NCBI GenBank assembly: GCA_958510875.1
Contig: OY294067.1
Location: forward strand, 149,246,962-149,310,961
DNA from: Endomychus coccineus
Lineage: Eukaryota; Arthropoda; Insecta; Coleoptera; Endomychidae
Direction of reading: 5' to 3'
Length of the DNA stretch: 64,000 nucleotides
Position numbers and translations under genes: made by a program. The notes below the pieces were generated by a model. The model was not told the origin of the DNA, made no database searches, and worked only from the letters and a program-made list of their open reading frames with translations. Positions 1 to 13,089 of this stretch are shown one piece after another. Every line of letters begins with the position of its first letter. Position 1 is the first letter of the stretch.

Positions 1-2140
1 CCATTTGCCAGATTTACTCCACTATTGGTAATTGATTCACTGGCAATTAATGACCGCAATTACTGAGTTGCTTGGGACTTGCTACAGTCGCGATATGAGA
101 ACGAAAGGCTCACCATAGAAGCTCATGTAAGGCAATTATTTGAATCACCCAATATTGTGAAAGGATCAGATACTGCATTACGTTTATTCTTAGATGATTT
201 TTCAGAACATTTTCATTTTGTATGAGCCAGTAGAATCGTGGAGTTCTATTTTAATCTATATGTTTTTTTCGAAATTAGATGTAGCATCTAGAAAGGGATG
301 GAAAATTTAGAGTAATGATAATGTGGAATCAAATATGATGATTTTGGGAAATTCGGGACTGACAGATGTCAGTTGTTGGAAGCTATAACGTAAAATAACT
401 GATAAAACTATTCGGTGAATTCTAGTAAGAATAGGGATGAGTGTTCATTATGCAAAATAAATCGTAGTATTCGAAATTGCAAGGGTTTTCTGAAATTGAC
501 TCCCAATAACAGATTAGCAGAAATAAGGAAGGTAAGAGCTTGCTAATTGCTTGCGTTGGATATTGCAATACGGATTATCATTCCGGTCGTTGTCGCACAT
601 CTCAAAAATGACATCATATATTATTACACTTGGGTCCAAGAGGCAATTTGCAAAAGCGGCATCTTCTGTTTCTACAAGGCACTCAGCTGATACTCAAGCA
701 CAGGTTTCATTGACAGAAGGAAATTCAGTGACAGCTCGAACTTTTGCAAGAGCTCCTGATTATAAATCTACAATAGTAACGGTAACTCATTGTCAGAATG
801 ATATGTTTGTTATTTTGTCTACTGCACTTGTACAAATTCTTGATTGTTGATGTCAACCTTTTATAGCTAGAGCTTTTCTGGACGGAGAACTGAATGCTAA
901 AATCATGTGAACTAGTGTTGCCTATGAAGTCTACAGTTGTGACCACTACAGCCTTAACGGTTCTTCAAGTAAGGCTTCACAAATAACTAGGGCAGAAATC
1001 AAATCGCTTACTATTGATACTTAAATGTATTTACCTATTTTCGGTATTCGATGGAATAACGGAAAATATATATCCAGCCTAGAACTGCCTGGCTGAAACT
1101 TGCAGAGCCATATTTCAATATAGCTTCAGAGGTCAATTTATTGCTTGGGGCTACTTTATGTTATGATCTATTATTATTAGGTCGAATTAATGTTGCTGCC
1201 CAAAAACGAATATTTCAAAATAATAAATAAGGTTGAGTTGTTGCTGGCCTAATGATCGATTGCAATATGAAAAGTCGGAATTCTTCATGTTATTTTGCAC
1301 AAATGGACTCGTAACAAAATCAAGTAGAAGCCTTTTGGTGATTGGAGGAATGTGGCATCAAGAAAACTATTCACACCACTTAAGAAACAGATTGCGAACA
1401 ACATTTTCGAAATACTTTTCAGCTTAGTTCCAGTGGCAGATTTATGGTGAGGTTGCCTGTCCGGAACAACCAAACTACATTAGAAAAATCAATCAATTTA
1501 GCCATTAGTGTAGGTTTCTAAATTTAGGAGAATGAGACTTTGTATGATGAGTATAGTAGTTTCATGTCAGAATACTTAGATGTAGGTCGTCTGTCACTGA
1601 TCAGCAAACCACTTTGAATAAATAATACCTATCGTTATATGCCGCACCATTGTGTAGTGAAAGGGTCCTCTGAAACTACTGAACTACATGTTGTTTTTGA
1701 CGCTAGTGCAAGACGAGCACAAATGCATCACCATATACTCAAGGTTGGACCGAACATTTAAGAAGATATTTTTCCCCTAATTTAACCTTTTCGTATTCAT
1801 ATTTTTGTGTTTATCGCAAATGTAGCGAAAATATATCGATACATAGATATGTTCAGGACCAAGAATATCAAAGAATCTTTTGACGTTTCAGTTCTACAGA
1901 GGGTTCAGGTCATTACCGACTTTCATTGCAGAAATTTGTCTAGAGCAAAATGCATTACAAAATGAGATACAGTTTCCTATCGCTAGCCAATCCATATTGA
2001 AAGACTTTTACATGGCTGATTGACTGGGTGGTGCAGATGACATGGAGTTCGCTGCATCTTTGATACGTGATATACCGCGTATTTTAGGATGTGCTGGATT
2101 TCATTTGCGTCAATGAAAATCTGAAGATGAATGTGTATTT
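1..2140 (+). mobile_element. BEL/Pao LTR retrotransposon remnant (gag end to RT)
   Basis: Broken translation on the + strand follows BEL/Pao order. A zinc-knuckle-like Cys/His stretch lies near 440-620. The pre-RT block at about 1100-1420 reads LADPYFNIASEVNLLLGA. The RT entry at about 1600-1720 reads PHHCVVKG followed by ELHVVFDASAR. A stretch at about 2010-2110 reads FAASLIRDIPRILGCAGFHLR, as in the RT/RNase H connection of Pao elements. Many stops and frame changes separate these blocks, so it is an old, non-functional copy. It probably continues left of the window. Family assignment rests on recognised motif order, not on a search. Confidence 0.7.
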
Positions 2141-5100
2141 GAGGCGCAGGCAAGCATGGGGATTCAATATATCATTAAAAATAAACTAGGTTCTGAAATC
2201 TCATACCTCAACATCTTTTTCGTAATGTGTGTCATAGCTCGAGGGTTCCGTCTATAGAGCGACAATAATATAATCACTCGTATTATCCGTGAATAATTTT
2301 CGGAAATTAATTTATGCACTCTGGATATTCGATAAGAGAATTTCACACCGGAGAAAAAAAGTTCAAAATAATTTCAATGTGATATTATTTGGCATTTTGT
2401 CATGAAAATATGAGACATTGCGAAGGAATGTCACAATTTATTCATAGGATTTTGAGAGTTTGATGTATGCGAGTCAAAAATATTCACTATAATTTTGCTT
2501 CTTCACCCTGAAAGGAAAAATATCCGCTGAAATTTTTTCGTTGGCATGGCAACAAGTCAAAATAAAAGTATTTCATTGGTCGGAAATTATCGGTGTGAAA
2601 TTCTCGTTGTCATATATTCTTTCCAAATTCTCGATTCATTTTGATGTTGGGTTAATATTTATGAGGTAACGGTTGCAGTTTTCCATGTTCTCAAAAGTAT
2701 GCTTATTATGAATGTCAAGACAAAACTTTGTTAGAGTTTTTTTATATGGAATAGTATAGTCGAATTCGCCTAGTTTCAGTCTCCATCGTATAGGTCTTAC
2801 ATCAGCGACTTTTATGGAAGGGATCTAATGAAGAGGATTATGGTTAAGATAGTTGTTGAATTTGTAGTCGTATATGTCGGTCATAATTTAGTTGCTCATA
2901 CGATTAATACATCCTCTCAATAAGTTTGCTCTATTTCATTTTTCATTAGAATCATATGATTTCCTGATTCTAACCGTATATTCAGATTCCAATTGAGATA
3001 AGTCGAGGTTTCAAGCATAAGCTTTTGTATCTGAAATTTTATTTCCAAATATTAAATTTGTCAATCGGATGCAAGACATGATATTCAAGAGTAGGATGTT
3101 TCACCGACTAATCCCTCAAACCCTCTGTGATTGTGATCAAAGACTGTGTGTATGTTCTGCAGAGCCGGTTCTTTAGATGGGAATTCAATCATTGAAGGCA
3201 CTAATTTTCAGCCAGTTCCTTCGAAATATCTATAGCACGAGAACATACCCTTGCAGTCAGACATATTTATTCATCATTTTCGATTGATCTACTTTCTGAA
3301 CTATATCATTCGAAATACGATGTTTCAGAAAAACTGTTGAGAATTGAGTGATTTCATAGTTTCTTCAAATGGGAGATTTGATATTGATGAGAAACGTCGA
3401 TGAATTGTTATGGCAATTTGTTTTATATCGAGCGAACTTGAAAATAGAGAATATCCTCCACATTTAACCTATCTAGGCTTGTAATATTACCCTAAGAAAG
3501 AGGCATATACAGACACGGGAATAATCTACGTTGCGTTTCAAAAAACGATCTATCAGAGGATATAAGAGTTGAAGTTAGTTTCAAAACATTCGCTTCACCT
3601 AAACGGAAAGTCACTATCCCTATCACCTGATTCCTGGACCGAAAGTCGTTCTCGAAATTACTCCTGAATAAGATTATGATAGTTTGTGTTGTGAACAGAT
3701 GGGTTTTCTTACTCCATTTACCTATTCAGTAACAACTTATATAACAAAGTGCACTAGAGGTAATGAGAAAAGAAACGATCTCACAATAATATTACCAACT
3801 TGAATGAAACATAATTCAATTGGATATGCGAATGATTTCTCGGACTTGTAAGGTGAATGTGAACAATTGATCACATGACCTCCTTTACTTTTATAAGCAA
3901 AATAAGTGGCAGACAATTCTGCGGGGTGAATGTATGATTGTAGGAACAGAAAATATATTGGAAATGATTTCGAAACCGCTAATGAAAGACGTTAAGGTAT
4001 ACTCTATGATACGTTGTTTTATTCAAATTGTCTACATAACGTATTTTATTACTTTGTGTTTTATGCTGACATTGGCTGCCAGCTTGACATTCTAATCATT
4101 CACACTATGATATAACATTGTTTCACATTGACACTGACACCTACTGTGACATAAACTATCAAAACTCATAAAATATACTATGACTTCACATTTTCTTTGA
4201 CCGATTACAATACTCCCCTTACACTCAATACTACGTATAGTGAAGGAAGTAAGAATATGGAAATGTATGTCGTTGCATTTCTATTAATAAGAGAGGAACC
4301 AAAGTTGTTTGCGGATTTTGATAAGTATATGATCGAGAAATCTAAATTATCGATGTTCGAACCAATGAAAATGAAAAAGTTTGAATTTTCGATAATTAAA
4401 ATCTGAATGATCTGAAAGAAAGCAAAGTTCATTGGAATATACAGATTCAGTCGAATAACATGTATTCTAAACGTGGAACAGTATGAGAGTGAGTAATAAT
4501 AGTAGTAACCCTTTAACTCGCGATATTAAAATTACGTCAAAGTTACTAACTTGTGTTCTAGGTAGGGCCACAGACAACATAGTGTACGGCCGACCTGTGC
4601 AATTCACACTTCCCTTTTCATATCGCACAAATTTTTCTTCTTGGCAATCTTATTGAACAATGCAATGCGTCTGGGTCGGATACACTCACAAGGCTCCTAT
4701 AATAAACCGCATGCATATGCAGCAGTTCCAAAATGAATATCTGTAAACAATATAATCAGTAGTGAATGCAACTCAAATTTGACTATAAGGACTTGATATT
4801 TTATATTGAAATGATTCAAATAGAATGGCTGTATAATTTCTGTTAATCGTTCCAAATGATTTTTCTTACGTTCATATTTTTGTGAATAATTTATTCAGAT
4901 TGATACAATATTAAAATTTTTCATCTCTGAATCTCAACTATAAACAACTCGGCGTCACGCTCACATTCTTCTTCTGCTCAGTGCTAATATTCTTCGAAGA
5001 CCTTAGCCTATTCGAGTGGACTGTAAATAATTTGTATGAGCATAGAGCTCATAGAAGATCGGACAATGGCTCATCAACTTGAGAGTCATACAAGACTAGG

Positions 5101-8100
5101 TCAACTAGATTTAGAAAGTTGATTTTTATTGTACTCTGAAGGGAAATTTCTCAGTCCCTTGAGAATGTTATAGTAGTTTCAAGTCTTTGCAGCCCAAGAC
5201 TTTCATTATGAATTTCTTTTGGAATACAACCAGCCTTGACTATTGATTGAGCGAAGCATTCACCAAAATATTTATGAAAGGTATAAAAAAATAATTTCTC
5301 CACTAGAAGACGTAAATGCATCAATCCAGGTATCCTTTTGGAGATACTCATTGAACATAATGAGATTTTGAGAGTAAGGGATTGTTACCTGTTTAGTGAC
5401 ACATATAGATTATGTTTATTACTATTAGGAATATCGAAAAATTGAGGATCATGATCTGAAATTGCATCGTTTAGTACTAGGTTTTTTTGATTTCTAAGTT
5501 GACGAATACATTATCTAGATAGCTTTTGTAGATTTATTCAATCAAAAAGTGTATTTTTTCTACATTACAGGTATTTGTATTCAGAAAGTCATTAACGTCT
5601 TCTTTTAAGATTGAATCAGAATCATTATTGCAGCAAAGCAGCCTTATTAATCATCAATTACGATTTATTCAGATATCAAACATGTTGCTAAGATTCAAGC
5701 TGGGTTTTAAGAACACCCATTAACGTAAATAGAAATAGGATATACTTTGTTGCCTTTTATTACGGACAAGTCAAGTATATGAGTTCATTTCCTAGTACAA
5801 CCGTCGCTTTATAAACTAATACAGTCTGTTCCTTGTATCTGTGGAATGGAAGTGAAATATATAGTAGCTGAATTCTTGTGAAGGAGGGGTGATCGTAATT
5901 CGTGAAATACCGACAATGTTTCAGTGGCAAATCATAAATTACGAAGTTGACAGAAATGGTTCTGAAGAAAACAAGTGCTTTACAGTATATTGGTAGTTGA
6001 GATATATTTTTATGATCAATTCGAAACGGCAAATGGATCACTTGCTATGGTTCAAATAGAGGTTTTTTGCCCTGTCTTTTCTTTTGAAGCTACAATCTAT
6101 TCACGAACCATGACATGAGACGTGCAGGACGCAGCCGTTTCTTATTAAATATGTAATTAGAATATTAAGTTGGTATAATTTTCATTAATACCTAAATTCA
6201 AGATTTAGAATTCCTCGAATAATTAAATCATAATAGTTTTGCTTAACTCCTTACCCTGGTTCATCCGGGCTGAGTTAAATTAGTTTAGTTCATATTTAGG
6301 TTCTGATAAGTTCGATTTAAAATTTAGGATTGATTAATTATTTTCTTAATTTAACATAATTCCTTGATTATTACTGTAGTTATATTTAATCTTTTAACTT
6401 TTAATTCATTTTTATAATTGTTCATTTTCTTTATTATCACTAAGTATTTTATATTTGTTTTGATTGAGAGTTTTTCTACTTAGTGTGATTTATGAACTAC
6501 CCTCGATCACACAGTGCTTGATTAATGTGTAAGTGTCTCAATCGAAGAATAGTGAGTATTACATATATCTATTGACTGTATTATTGCCTCATTTGCCTAG
6601 CTAATGAGAAATCCGTGATGCGGGTCACTTCCTGGTTATAGGTACAAGTACTGCAAGTTATATTGATATTAGTTAATCAAGGCAAATGATATATAAAAAT
6701 GAATTTGATGAAATAATTGAATTGATAACATTTAGAATTCAAAGAAAATCAAGGAAGGGCTCGTTATTTTATTATATAGATACTAGTGCCCCCCTGAAGA
6801 TAATTTGGTAGATGAAAAATTACACCCAAGCTGAAGGTAGGGCGATTATATTCATTAAAGTCATTTTATTGTACACGGTGATCAGCAAACTCTTATTTGT
6901 TGACAGACGTAATTATGTTATAAATAGCCATGCTCTTTGATGGCAGATTTCAGTTCGGATGCTCGTTCTGATGTCCCTCTGATAACTTTACCTTTCATAT
7001 CATGTCATCTTCTTTTGACTTCACTGAACTTATTTTCAACATAATATTAGTTAACATCATTAGTTAATATCCTACATATTTTTATATTCCATATGTTGTC
7101 TTTAGTTGACAGTTCGATTATGATTTTTGATTCTGAATTTCTTATGTTTTTACCCTTTTTAACTACATCTGTTCATATTGGTTCTGGATATGATTCCTTT
7201 TCGGCTTCTCATGTTATGTCATTTTCAACATTCATGATGTCATTCATAATATCCTTATATTGAGTTTGAATATTCGGTGTGCTTACAATATTAGAATATA
7301 CTTTATTTATATTTGTTGTGTTCACTTTTTTGGTAGATACTGTTTTTACTGAGTCCGTTTGCATTCGATTGGTTTTCGTTTTGGTTGTTATCTGCATCTG
7401 CACTTGGGCGATGGGGTGTTTGATGTTCCCGTATTGTTCTTCAATAATCTTCATACATATGTTTATTGCAGGTGTTTGGATTTTATTTTGCTCCTTTAAG
7501 GAACTCATTCCACTTGATTGAAATTTCAAATATCTCTGTTAGATAGTCATGCTCGGTTTGAGAACTTACACTAGTTACAATAAGTTGGAACACTTTGTAC
7601 ACTTCCATTGTTTAATTTGTTTATTCGACGGTAATGAATGAAAAACGTCGATGTCCATCTTTACACAGTTAAGTCGAAACTGTTTTTAGCATTCTATACA
7701 TTCAGTTGCATCATCATATCTATTTATTTTAGAAACACATATGGAGAACAATATTCCGCGTGTTGACTCGACTGCCGCCATACACACATTCCACATTCCA
7801 ACTCCAGTTGAATAAATAATTCTTGAAACGACCGTACAACAAAGTACTGTCATTTTACGATCCATATAGTATATTCAACCTGACATAGTTGAAATTTATT
7901 TCTCACAACGGGACAGGCGGGAAATATGTGGTTTGTTGTTATGACAATCATCCGAGTATGTTGAAGCATACGAACGCAATCGAATTATTCGAGACATTTT
8001 AGAATTTTCTTAATAATTTAAATCCAAGTGTAACAGAAACTGGTTTCACAGGGGTCGATAGTACGACTTATAATTATGATGTAAAATGCTTTCATCTTGT

Positions 8101-8200
8101 GAATCGTAACTCTGGGGGATTTAAGTGAAATAAGTCCTGAATGACGGTCCATGGTTGCGAGAGGGGAACGACAACTAGATCAACTGAAAATTGTTTAGTA
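2141..8200. other. AT-rich interval without recognisable gene
   Basis: Six kilobases of AT-rich sequence with only short random-looking reading frames (under about 110 codons) and no domain that I recognise. No tRNA, long tandem array or TIR pair was seen. It is probably intergenic or ancient transposon debris. Confidence 0.5.
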
Positions 8201-8880
8201 TCAATGTACAAAGGATGCTGATTTGGCATTTGAGTAGATATGGCCATTCATTTGATACTTTTTTCTTCCGGATGGATTCCGCGTCAAAATAGCAAGACTT
8301 GTTTCCGGCGTTTCGCAAGCCATTACACGTAACATCTTCATGCAGGCTTGATGGTTGAACTGGAACTGATTCTTCTGGTTTCTGTAGTTAAATCTATTGT
8401 GAGAAAAACCTTCATACAGCACAGTTCATCGCCTTCACTTCGGTAGTTACCTCTGATCTGTAACCTGTTCCTGCCGTTCTACGATCATGCGCGAGGTAGA
8501 ATTTTCGAGGATTTCTAATAGTTGAGAAGGGAACATCCTAAGTCACGGTTTAGATATTTAGGTATTTTAGGATTTCTATTATTGTAAGGAATTTTCGCTG
8601 ATACAAGTTTGAGACGTGAGGTTGGATTGTAGTATTTTCGAGGAAGATATGATGATTATTTTCCGTGTCTACTCGTGTCACGGAGCCTTGTACAGCGCTC
8701 ATGTTTTCTCATACGGGTAGCTTCTGTACAATATGTTTCACCAATGTAGACTTCACCGCAAGAACAGGGATTGCTACAAACACTTTCTTAATGAAGAAGA
8801 ATCAGAAGGATCCGTTTCAATTCAAGCCGCAAGCATGTCTTGAAGATGCCACCTGCAATGGTTAGGTCTACTATTTAAAA
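8201..8880 (-). mobile_element. Penelope-like element 3' remnant (GIY-YIG end and terminal repeat)
   Basis: On the minus strand about 8830-8660 translates with the motifs CSCGEVYIGET and KHERCTRLRDTSR, the GIY-YIG endonuclease region of a PLE. The same layout occurs in the copy at 27640-28300. Below it (8420-8230) lies the non-coding terminal part. This includes a degenerate hammerhead-like core with ATGAAGA in place of CTGAAGA, then a stem and GAAAC, at about 8305-8345. Frames are interrupted, so it is a dead copy. The upstream reverse transcriptase is missing, consistent with 5' truncation. Confidence 0.65.
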
Positions 8881-9521
8881 ACATCTATTTGTTTTGCGAA
8901 AATTAACGATTATAGGATAAATACTGATATTGATAAATTCTTTGGGAATGAAAGTCACACCTATCTAGTAATATTGAAGCCTGATAACTCTTCAATAGCA
9001 TAGGAACTGATCGTGTTGCATCATAATTCATGATGGATATAATAATTTAGTTGGTATCCCTGAATAACGACATTCAAAGTCTAATCGGAATCTACAACAT
9101 TGTTTATGTTATATTAATATTTTCTATTCTGACAAAATTTATTATATATATTCAAAATAACTGTTCCCTAGATCACTAACTTCCCTCAATATTCTTGCGA
9201 TTGCCCAATTTTCCACTCTCATGATATTCAAAGTTTATTGCAATCAACAAAGTATGTCTTTCACAACTCTATAGTAGATCCAAATGGAAATCTAAGGTCA
9301 TGAATAAAGGACGGAATATATGCACGTCAATTCAGTTAAAATATGCGCATATATATGCATAGTTTTTCTTTTAAATATGCAACAATATGCATTTATTTGT
9401 CAAAATATTCAGATATATGCCTTGAATATAACATGGAAAAATGGAAATAAAGAAACGTCGACTCTAACAAAAATTATTTATTTTAAGTAAAATTAAAATA
9501 AAAATACAACAGGTAAAATTT

Positions 9522-10190
9522 TTAACTTGAAATAGTATAAAATGCATTTATAACGATATATTTTTCAAAATTTTCCAATAAAAGTGTTTGCCTTCTGTCA
9601 GTAAAAATATGTTTGTACAAAGAAAAAGATCTTTCAACATCTACCGATGTGATCTGGCAATATTTTGATTTGGGTAGTAAGTTATAAGGCCAAGGTTTTT
9701 TATTCGTTGGATGGTTTAGTACCAAAAATATTTTTGACTTCCATTAAATACTTAAAGCCTCCATTCTTTCCCACAATAACTTCGAGTTCAATTCTTACTT
9801 GATTTCCTACATCACCGGGAACTTTTTTGCATTCGTCGGAAAAAGTTTCAACAATATTAATTGATTCTCTTGAACTCATAATCCTACTTTCTAACGAAGT
9901 TATTATATCTGGTATAAAACTAAAATTAACCTTTATAAAAACAAGTTCCTTAGCTAAATTTACATTTTTGAATACTGCTTGACTTTGCACTACACACTGT
10001 GAATTTTCTTCTAAATCTAAAAGTATGTCTTTAATGGCTTCAAAATGGTCGGCGTAGAATATCGCGGCCTAAGTCCATCTTCCCCATCGATTAATTATGG
10101 GCTCTGGAGGTAAACTAACTCCTGGCATTTTGTCTATATAGATCTGCACTCTTAGAGGTGCTTTCAAAAACACTTTCTTCATATTTGAAA
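9522..10190 (-). pseudogene. hAT-like transposase C-terminal remnant
   Basis: Reading from 10190 down, one frame holds APLRVQIYIDKMPGVSLPPEP and RWGRWT, a pattern seen in hAT-like transposases (LPP.P..TRWGTW). It is then broken by a stop at about 10070. A second block (9990-9700) has LESRIMSSRESINIVETF. A third block in another frame (9725-9522) has QITSVDVERSFSLYKHIFTD, which matches the C-terminal dimerisation motif SVDVERSFS.YK of this superfamily. At least one stop and one frameshift make it a pseudogene. No flanking TIRs were found. Catalytic residues lie upstream and are not preserved here. Confidence 0.65.
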
Positions 10191-11179
10191 TTAATTACAT
10201 TCGAATTGCGCTATGGTGTTTTGGAAGAAAATTATGAAAAATTTCAAGAATCACGTACCATGGTAATTTCGTTATTGTCAACGTCCGAAAATCCTGATTT
10301 TGAAATAGAAGTTCATCAGATGTTCTATCAATGATAATTATTTATTCATCAAAGTAATTTATTCTCGACTATCTACGCAGAGTAACATAGAACCAGTTGT
10401 CCATTCCATTCATCGCGAAATTTCGGACTCATTCTCAAAATACTGCTTTGTCAGAAATTGAGAAGTTCCAATATCTGTTGTGTTCTCTCTTCTCTCAGGC
10501 CTTAAGCATTCCGAAAGGTTTTCCATTGAGTGCTCAAAATTATGAAATAGCTTCCAGAGCTTCAATTGATAGATATCAAAATTGACGCCGTTTACCTAAT
10601 TCGTGCTCGCAAGAGATTGTCAACGCACCAAAACTTACTACTGACTCAGTAGTCGGCCATCGCAAATTACTTGATGTATTCTCTGAGAACTTAGCTCCTT
10701 CAAAAAATTTGAACTTGTCTACAGAACAGTGGGATTGCATAATGTTCCATCTTTCATTGCAAAAATTGGATGCACCGACAATTTTTGAATTACAACAATG
10801 TTCCACGGATATTCCCTCATTTCATGATTTTCATAATTTCCTATTTATTCAGTCTACTGCACTTGAATCTGTCGCTTTCTCTACCGTTTCAGAATGAAAT
10901 CCTGTCTCCTGCTCAGAAACCGAATTCGAATATTTTTTCGCAAAATGAACGAAGCTCATTTATTGCTCAATCTAGCTCTAGTTACGATCAAGCCCCCATG
11001 ACTTTCAATTATTGCAAATCTTCTCATGTCCAATGTACCATAACCAGCGACGCGTACACCACATTCCTCCATCAATTGAAGCAATACTGAACTCCAGATG
11101 TGATATGAAAAAACTAATAGCGTTTCTAACAAATATCAATATTACTAACGAAATATAATTATTGTAAATATTATTCATT

Positions 11180-11200
11180 ATATATATATATATATATATA
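11180..11200. repeat. (TA)n microsatellite left of the palindrome
   Basis: A run of alternating T and A directly abuts the left end of the 226-bp palindrome. A second TA run lies at 11458-11478, to its right. TA-rich tracts may have been the insertion target or may have arisen from the insertion. Confidence 0.8.
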
Positions 11201-11264
11201 TGTAGAACTGGATTCTCGGGTATTGATCCGCGTTGTGTGGTTTCGGTCCTCAAAAGGACCAATT

Positions 11265-11306
11265 TCACGACGTTTCGGCAAAGTCGCATTTGCCATCTTC
11301 AGGTGA
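11265..11306 (-). ncRNA. Hammerhead-type ribozyme motif (PLE), - strand copy
   Basis: This is the mirror copy of the motif at 11321-11362, in the left arm of the perfect palindrome. Core, stems and predicted cleavage site are identical, on the opposite strand. The two motifs point away from the palindrome centre. Confidence 0.6.
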
Positions 11307-11320
11307 TTCGACCGGTCGAA

Positions 11321-11362
11321 TCACCTGAAGATGGCAAATGCGACTTTGCCGAAACGTCGTGA
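11321..11362 (+). ncRNA. Hammerhead-type ribozyme motif (PLE), + strand copy
   Basis: The order is type I hammerhead. Stem I 5' strand TCAC (11321-11324), core CTGAAGA (11325-11331), stem II GGCAAA/TTTGCC with a 6-nt loop, then GAAA (11351-11354). A two-base-pair palindromic stem III (AC/GT) follows, predicted cleavage is after C11358, and the stem I 3' strand is GTGA. All three stems pair. One extra U sits between the CUGANGA core and stem II. Hammerheads in PLE terminal repeats are established knowledge; activity of this copy is inferred. Confidence 0.6.
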
Positions 11363-12719
11363 AATTGGTCCTTTTGAGGACCGAAACCACACAACGCGGA
11401 TCAATACCCGAGAATCCAGTTCTACACATTACGTCCGCGAGAACCTAAGAAGAAACATATATATATATATATATATATGTATTCATTGTGTCATACATTC
11501 CTGTGTCTCTAATAACCTTAAGGGTTGATGAGACTATTATTTAAATAAAAAAAAAATAAAAAATCTTCTCACTATATTTATAAATGCCCCTCATTTCTTG
11601 ATAAATCTCCCGCTGATAGATTTAGAATTGTTAAAGATAAAAGGGGGTGTACAAATTGTCTTCATTCAGAACATTTAATGAATCTTTGTTCTTCCAATTC
11701 AACGTGTCGCATATGCCATGGAAAACATCACAATTTACTGCATTTCACACGTAACAGTACAAATGGTTTTTTCAGCAAAATAGTTACTCCTAATCTGAAT
11801 AATGTAAGCCTAATCATTACTGATTCAAATAATTCCGCCTTTTCTACAACAAATCAAAATCAATTTCTTACTAATACCCTCCCTCCGAAATCTTCGGTAT
11901 TACCTGCTACTCAGCTGGTTGAAATACAAAATGTTAGTAGCTCACAAACCAATATAACGCAACGATGTGAGAATAAATTGGAATTTAGAAACTCTAAATC
12001 AATTTTGTCTATTTTTGGTGTTTGCGAAAACTCTTTCACTTCATCAAGTAGTGTTGTATGTACCATTCGACCAGTAATCTCTCGTTCACATTTGATACTG
12101 TGGTTCTACCAAAAGTTTGTTCTCATTTGCCTTCGACATTTTAACCCTCTGAGAATTGGAGCCTTATGTCAAACATACAACTAGCTGATCCTAAATTCAA
12201 TACATCAGGTCTCATTGATTTGTTGCTTGGCGCTGACATATTTACATCAATTTTGGAACAAGGTTGTTGCTGGGAAATAGCTCTGAACCAACACCTCTTG
12301 AGATAGTATTTGGTTGGATACTGATGGGGAGAATACAATATTCTTCTCCGATTGGAAACTCATCATATGTCACTTCGGATTCGTCACTGGAATCTACTCT
12401 CAAATCATTATTGGAGATTGAAGAAGTACCTAAGACTCAACACCTTCCCCCAGAAGAGCTGAAGTGTGAGCAACACTTCATTGAAAATTATTCTCGCGAT
12501 GTGTCAGGTCGTTACATTGTAGCGCTACCTCCCAGAGATAGTGAGCCCTCATACTTTGGTGACACATACTCCATGAGTTTACGTCGATTTCTGTCTTGAG
12601 AGGCGTCTTCTTCAATCACCTGCTCTTTATGAGGAATATTGTGAATTTATGAAGGATTACAAAGACTCAGGTCACTTATCTGTTGTATCTTCAGCTCCTT
12701 CATCAAAAAATGGTTATTA

Positions 12720-13079
12720 TATTCCTCATCACTATGGTTTTTATAAATTCATTGGAATGACATGTGTTCTTCACATAGAATTGACTCTTCCCTATTATAT
12801 ACTTTGATAAAAATTTTGATAAATTGTAGCTGTGTGCTCCAATATTACTTACAATGTGTCTTAAGGACACTTTTGTATAGTTTCGGAAGCCTACAGATAT
12901 AAGGTGCTTGCCCAAGCAATAATTTCCATAACTCAGAAAATTCCACCGCTCTTGCTAAACACTGTTCTGATTATGAATATCAATTCGGATACAAAAATGT
13001 TAATATTTCAACTGAGGAAACCAATTATTACGAAAGATCAATTCTGGAGATGATTCACATAGAACGTGACTTCAAGTTA
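12720..13079. mobile_element. 5'-inverted Penelope-like element fragment
   Basis: 12720-12885 on the minus strand encodes LRHIVSNIGAHSYNLSKFLS and QFYVKN, the RT region seen in the PLE at 18.1-20.9 kb. From about 12915 to 13079 the plus strand matches the extreme C-terminal coding part of the same family (compare 20150-20290: ENSTALAKHC and ILEMIHI). The upstream piece is therefore inverted relative to the downstream piece. This is the arrangement produced by twin priming in target-primed retrotransposition. Both pieces are truncated and non-functional. Confidence 0.65.
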
Positions 13080-13089
13080 GCGTTATCCG

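Larger units (their letters stand above)
11201..11426. repeat. Perfect 226-bp palindrome made of two inverted PLE terminal repeats
   Basis: The left arm 11201-11313 and right arm 11314-11426 are exact reverse complements, with no spacer at the centre (axis between 11313 and 11314). Each arm contains the hallmark GCCGAAACGTCG block of insect Penelope-like terminal repeats and a hammerhead-type motif. It interrupts a BEL/Pao gag region and is flanked by TA microsatellites. No PLE coding sequence is attached. Such a spacer-free palindrome is expected to be unstable, so it may be young or an assembly fold-back. Confidence 0.85.
10390..12720 (+). mobile_element. BEL/Pao LTR retrotransposon remnant (gag, zinc knuckle, pre-RT)
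   Basis: Gag (DUF1759-type) is visible at 10397-10890, with LSEIEKFQYLLCSLFSQALSI and then LSTEQWDCIMFHLSLQKLDA. A zinc-knuckle region at 11570-11750 reads RGCTNCLHSEHLMNLC then CRICHGKHHNLLHF. The pre-RT block at 12264-12599 has PEELKCEQHFIENYSRDVSG and RYIVALPPR. It continues out of frame after a stop at 12598 as LERRLLQSPALYEEYCEFM. The palindromic PLE repeat at 11201-11426 interrupts it. Frames are broken, so it is not functional. It is a different copy from the one at the left edge. Confidence 0.75.
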
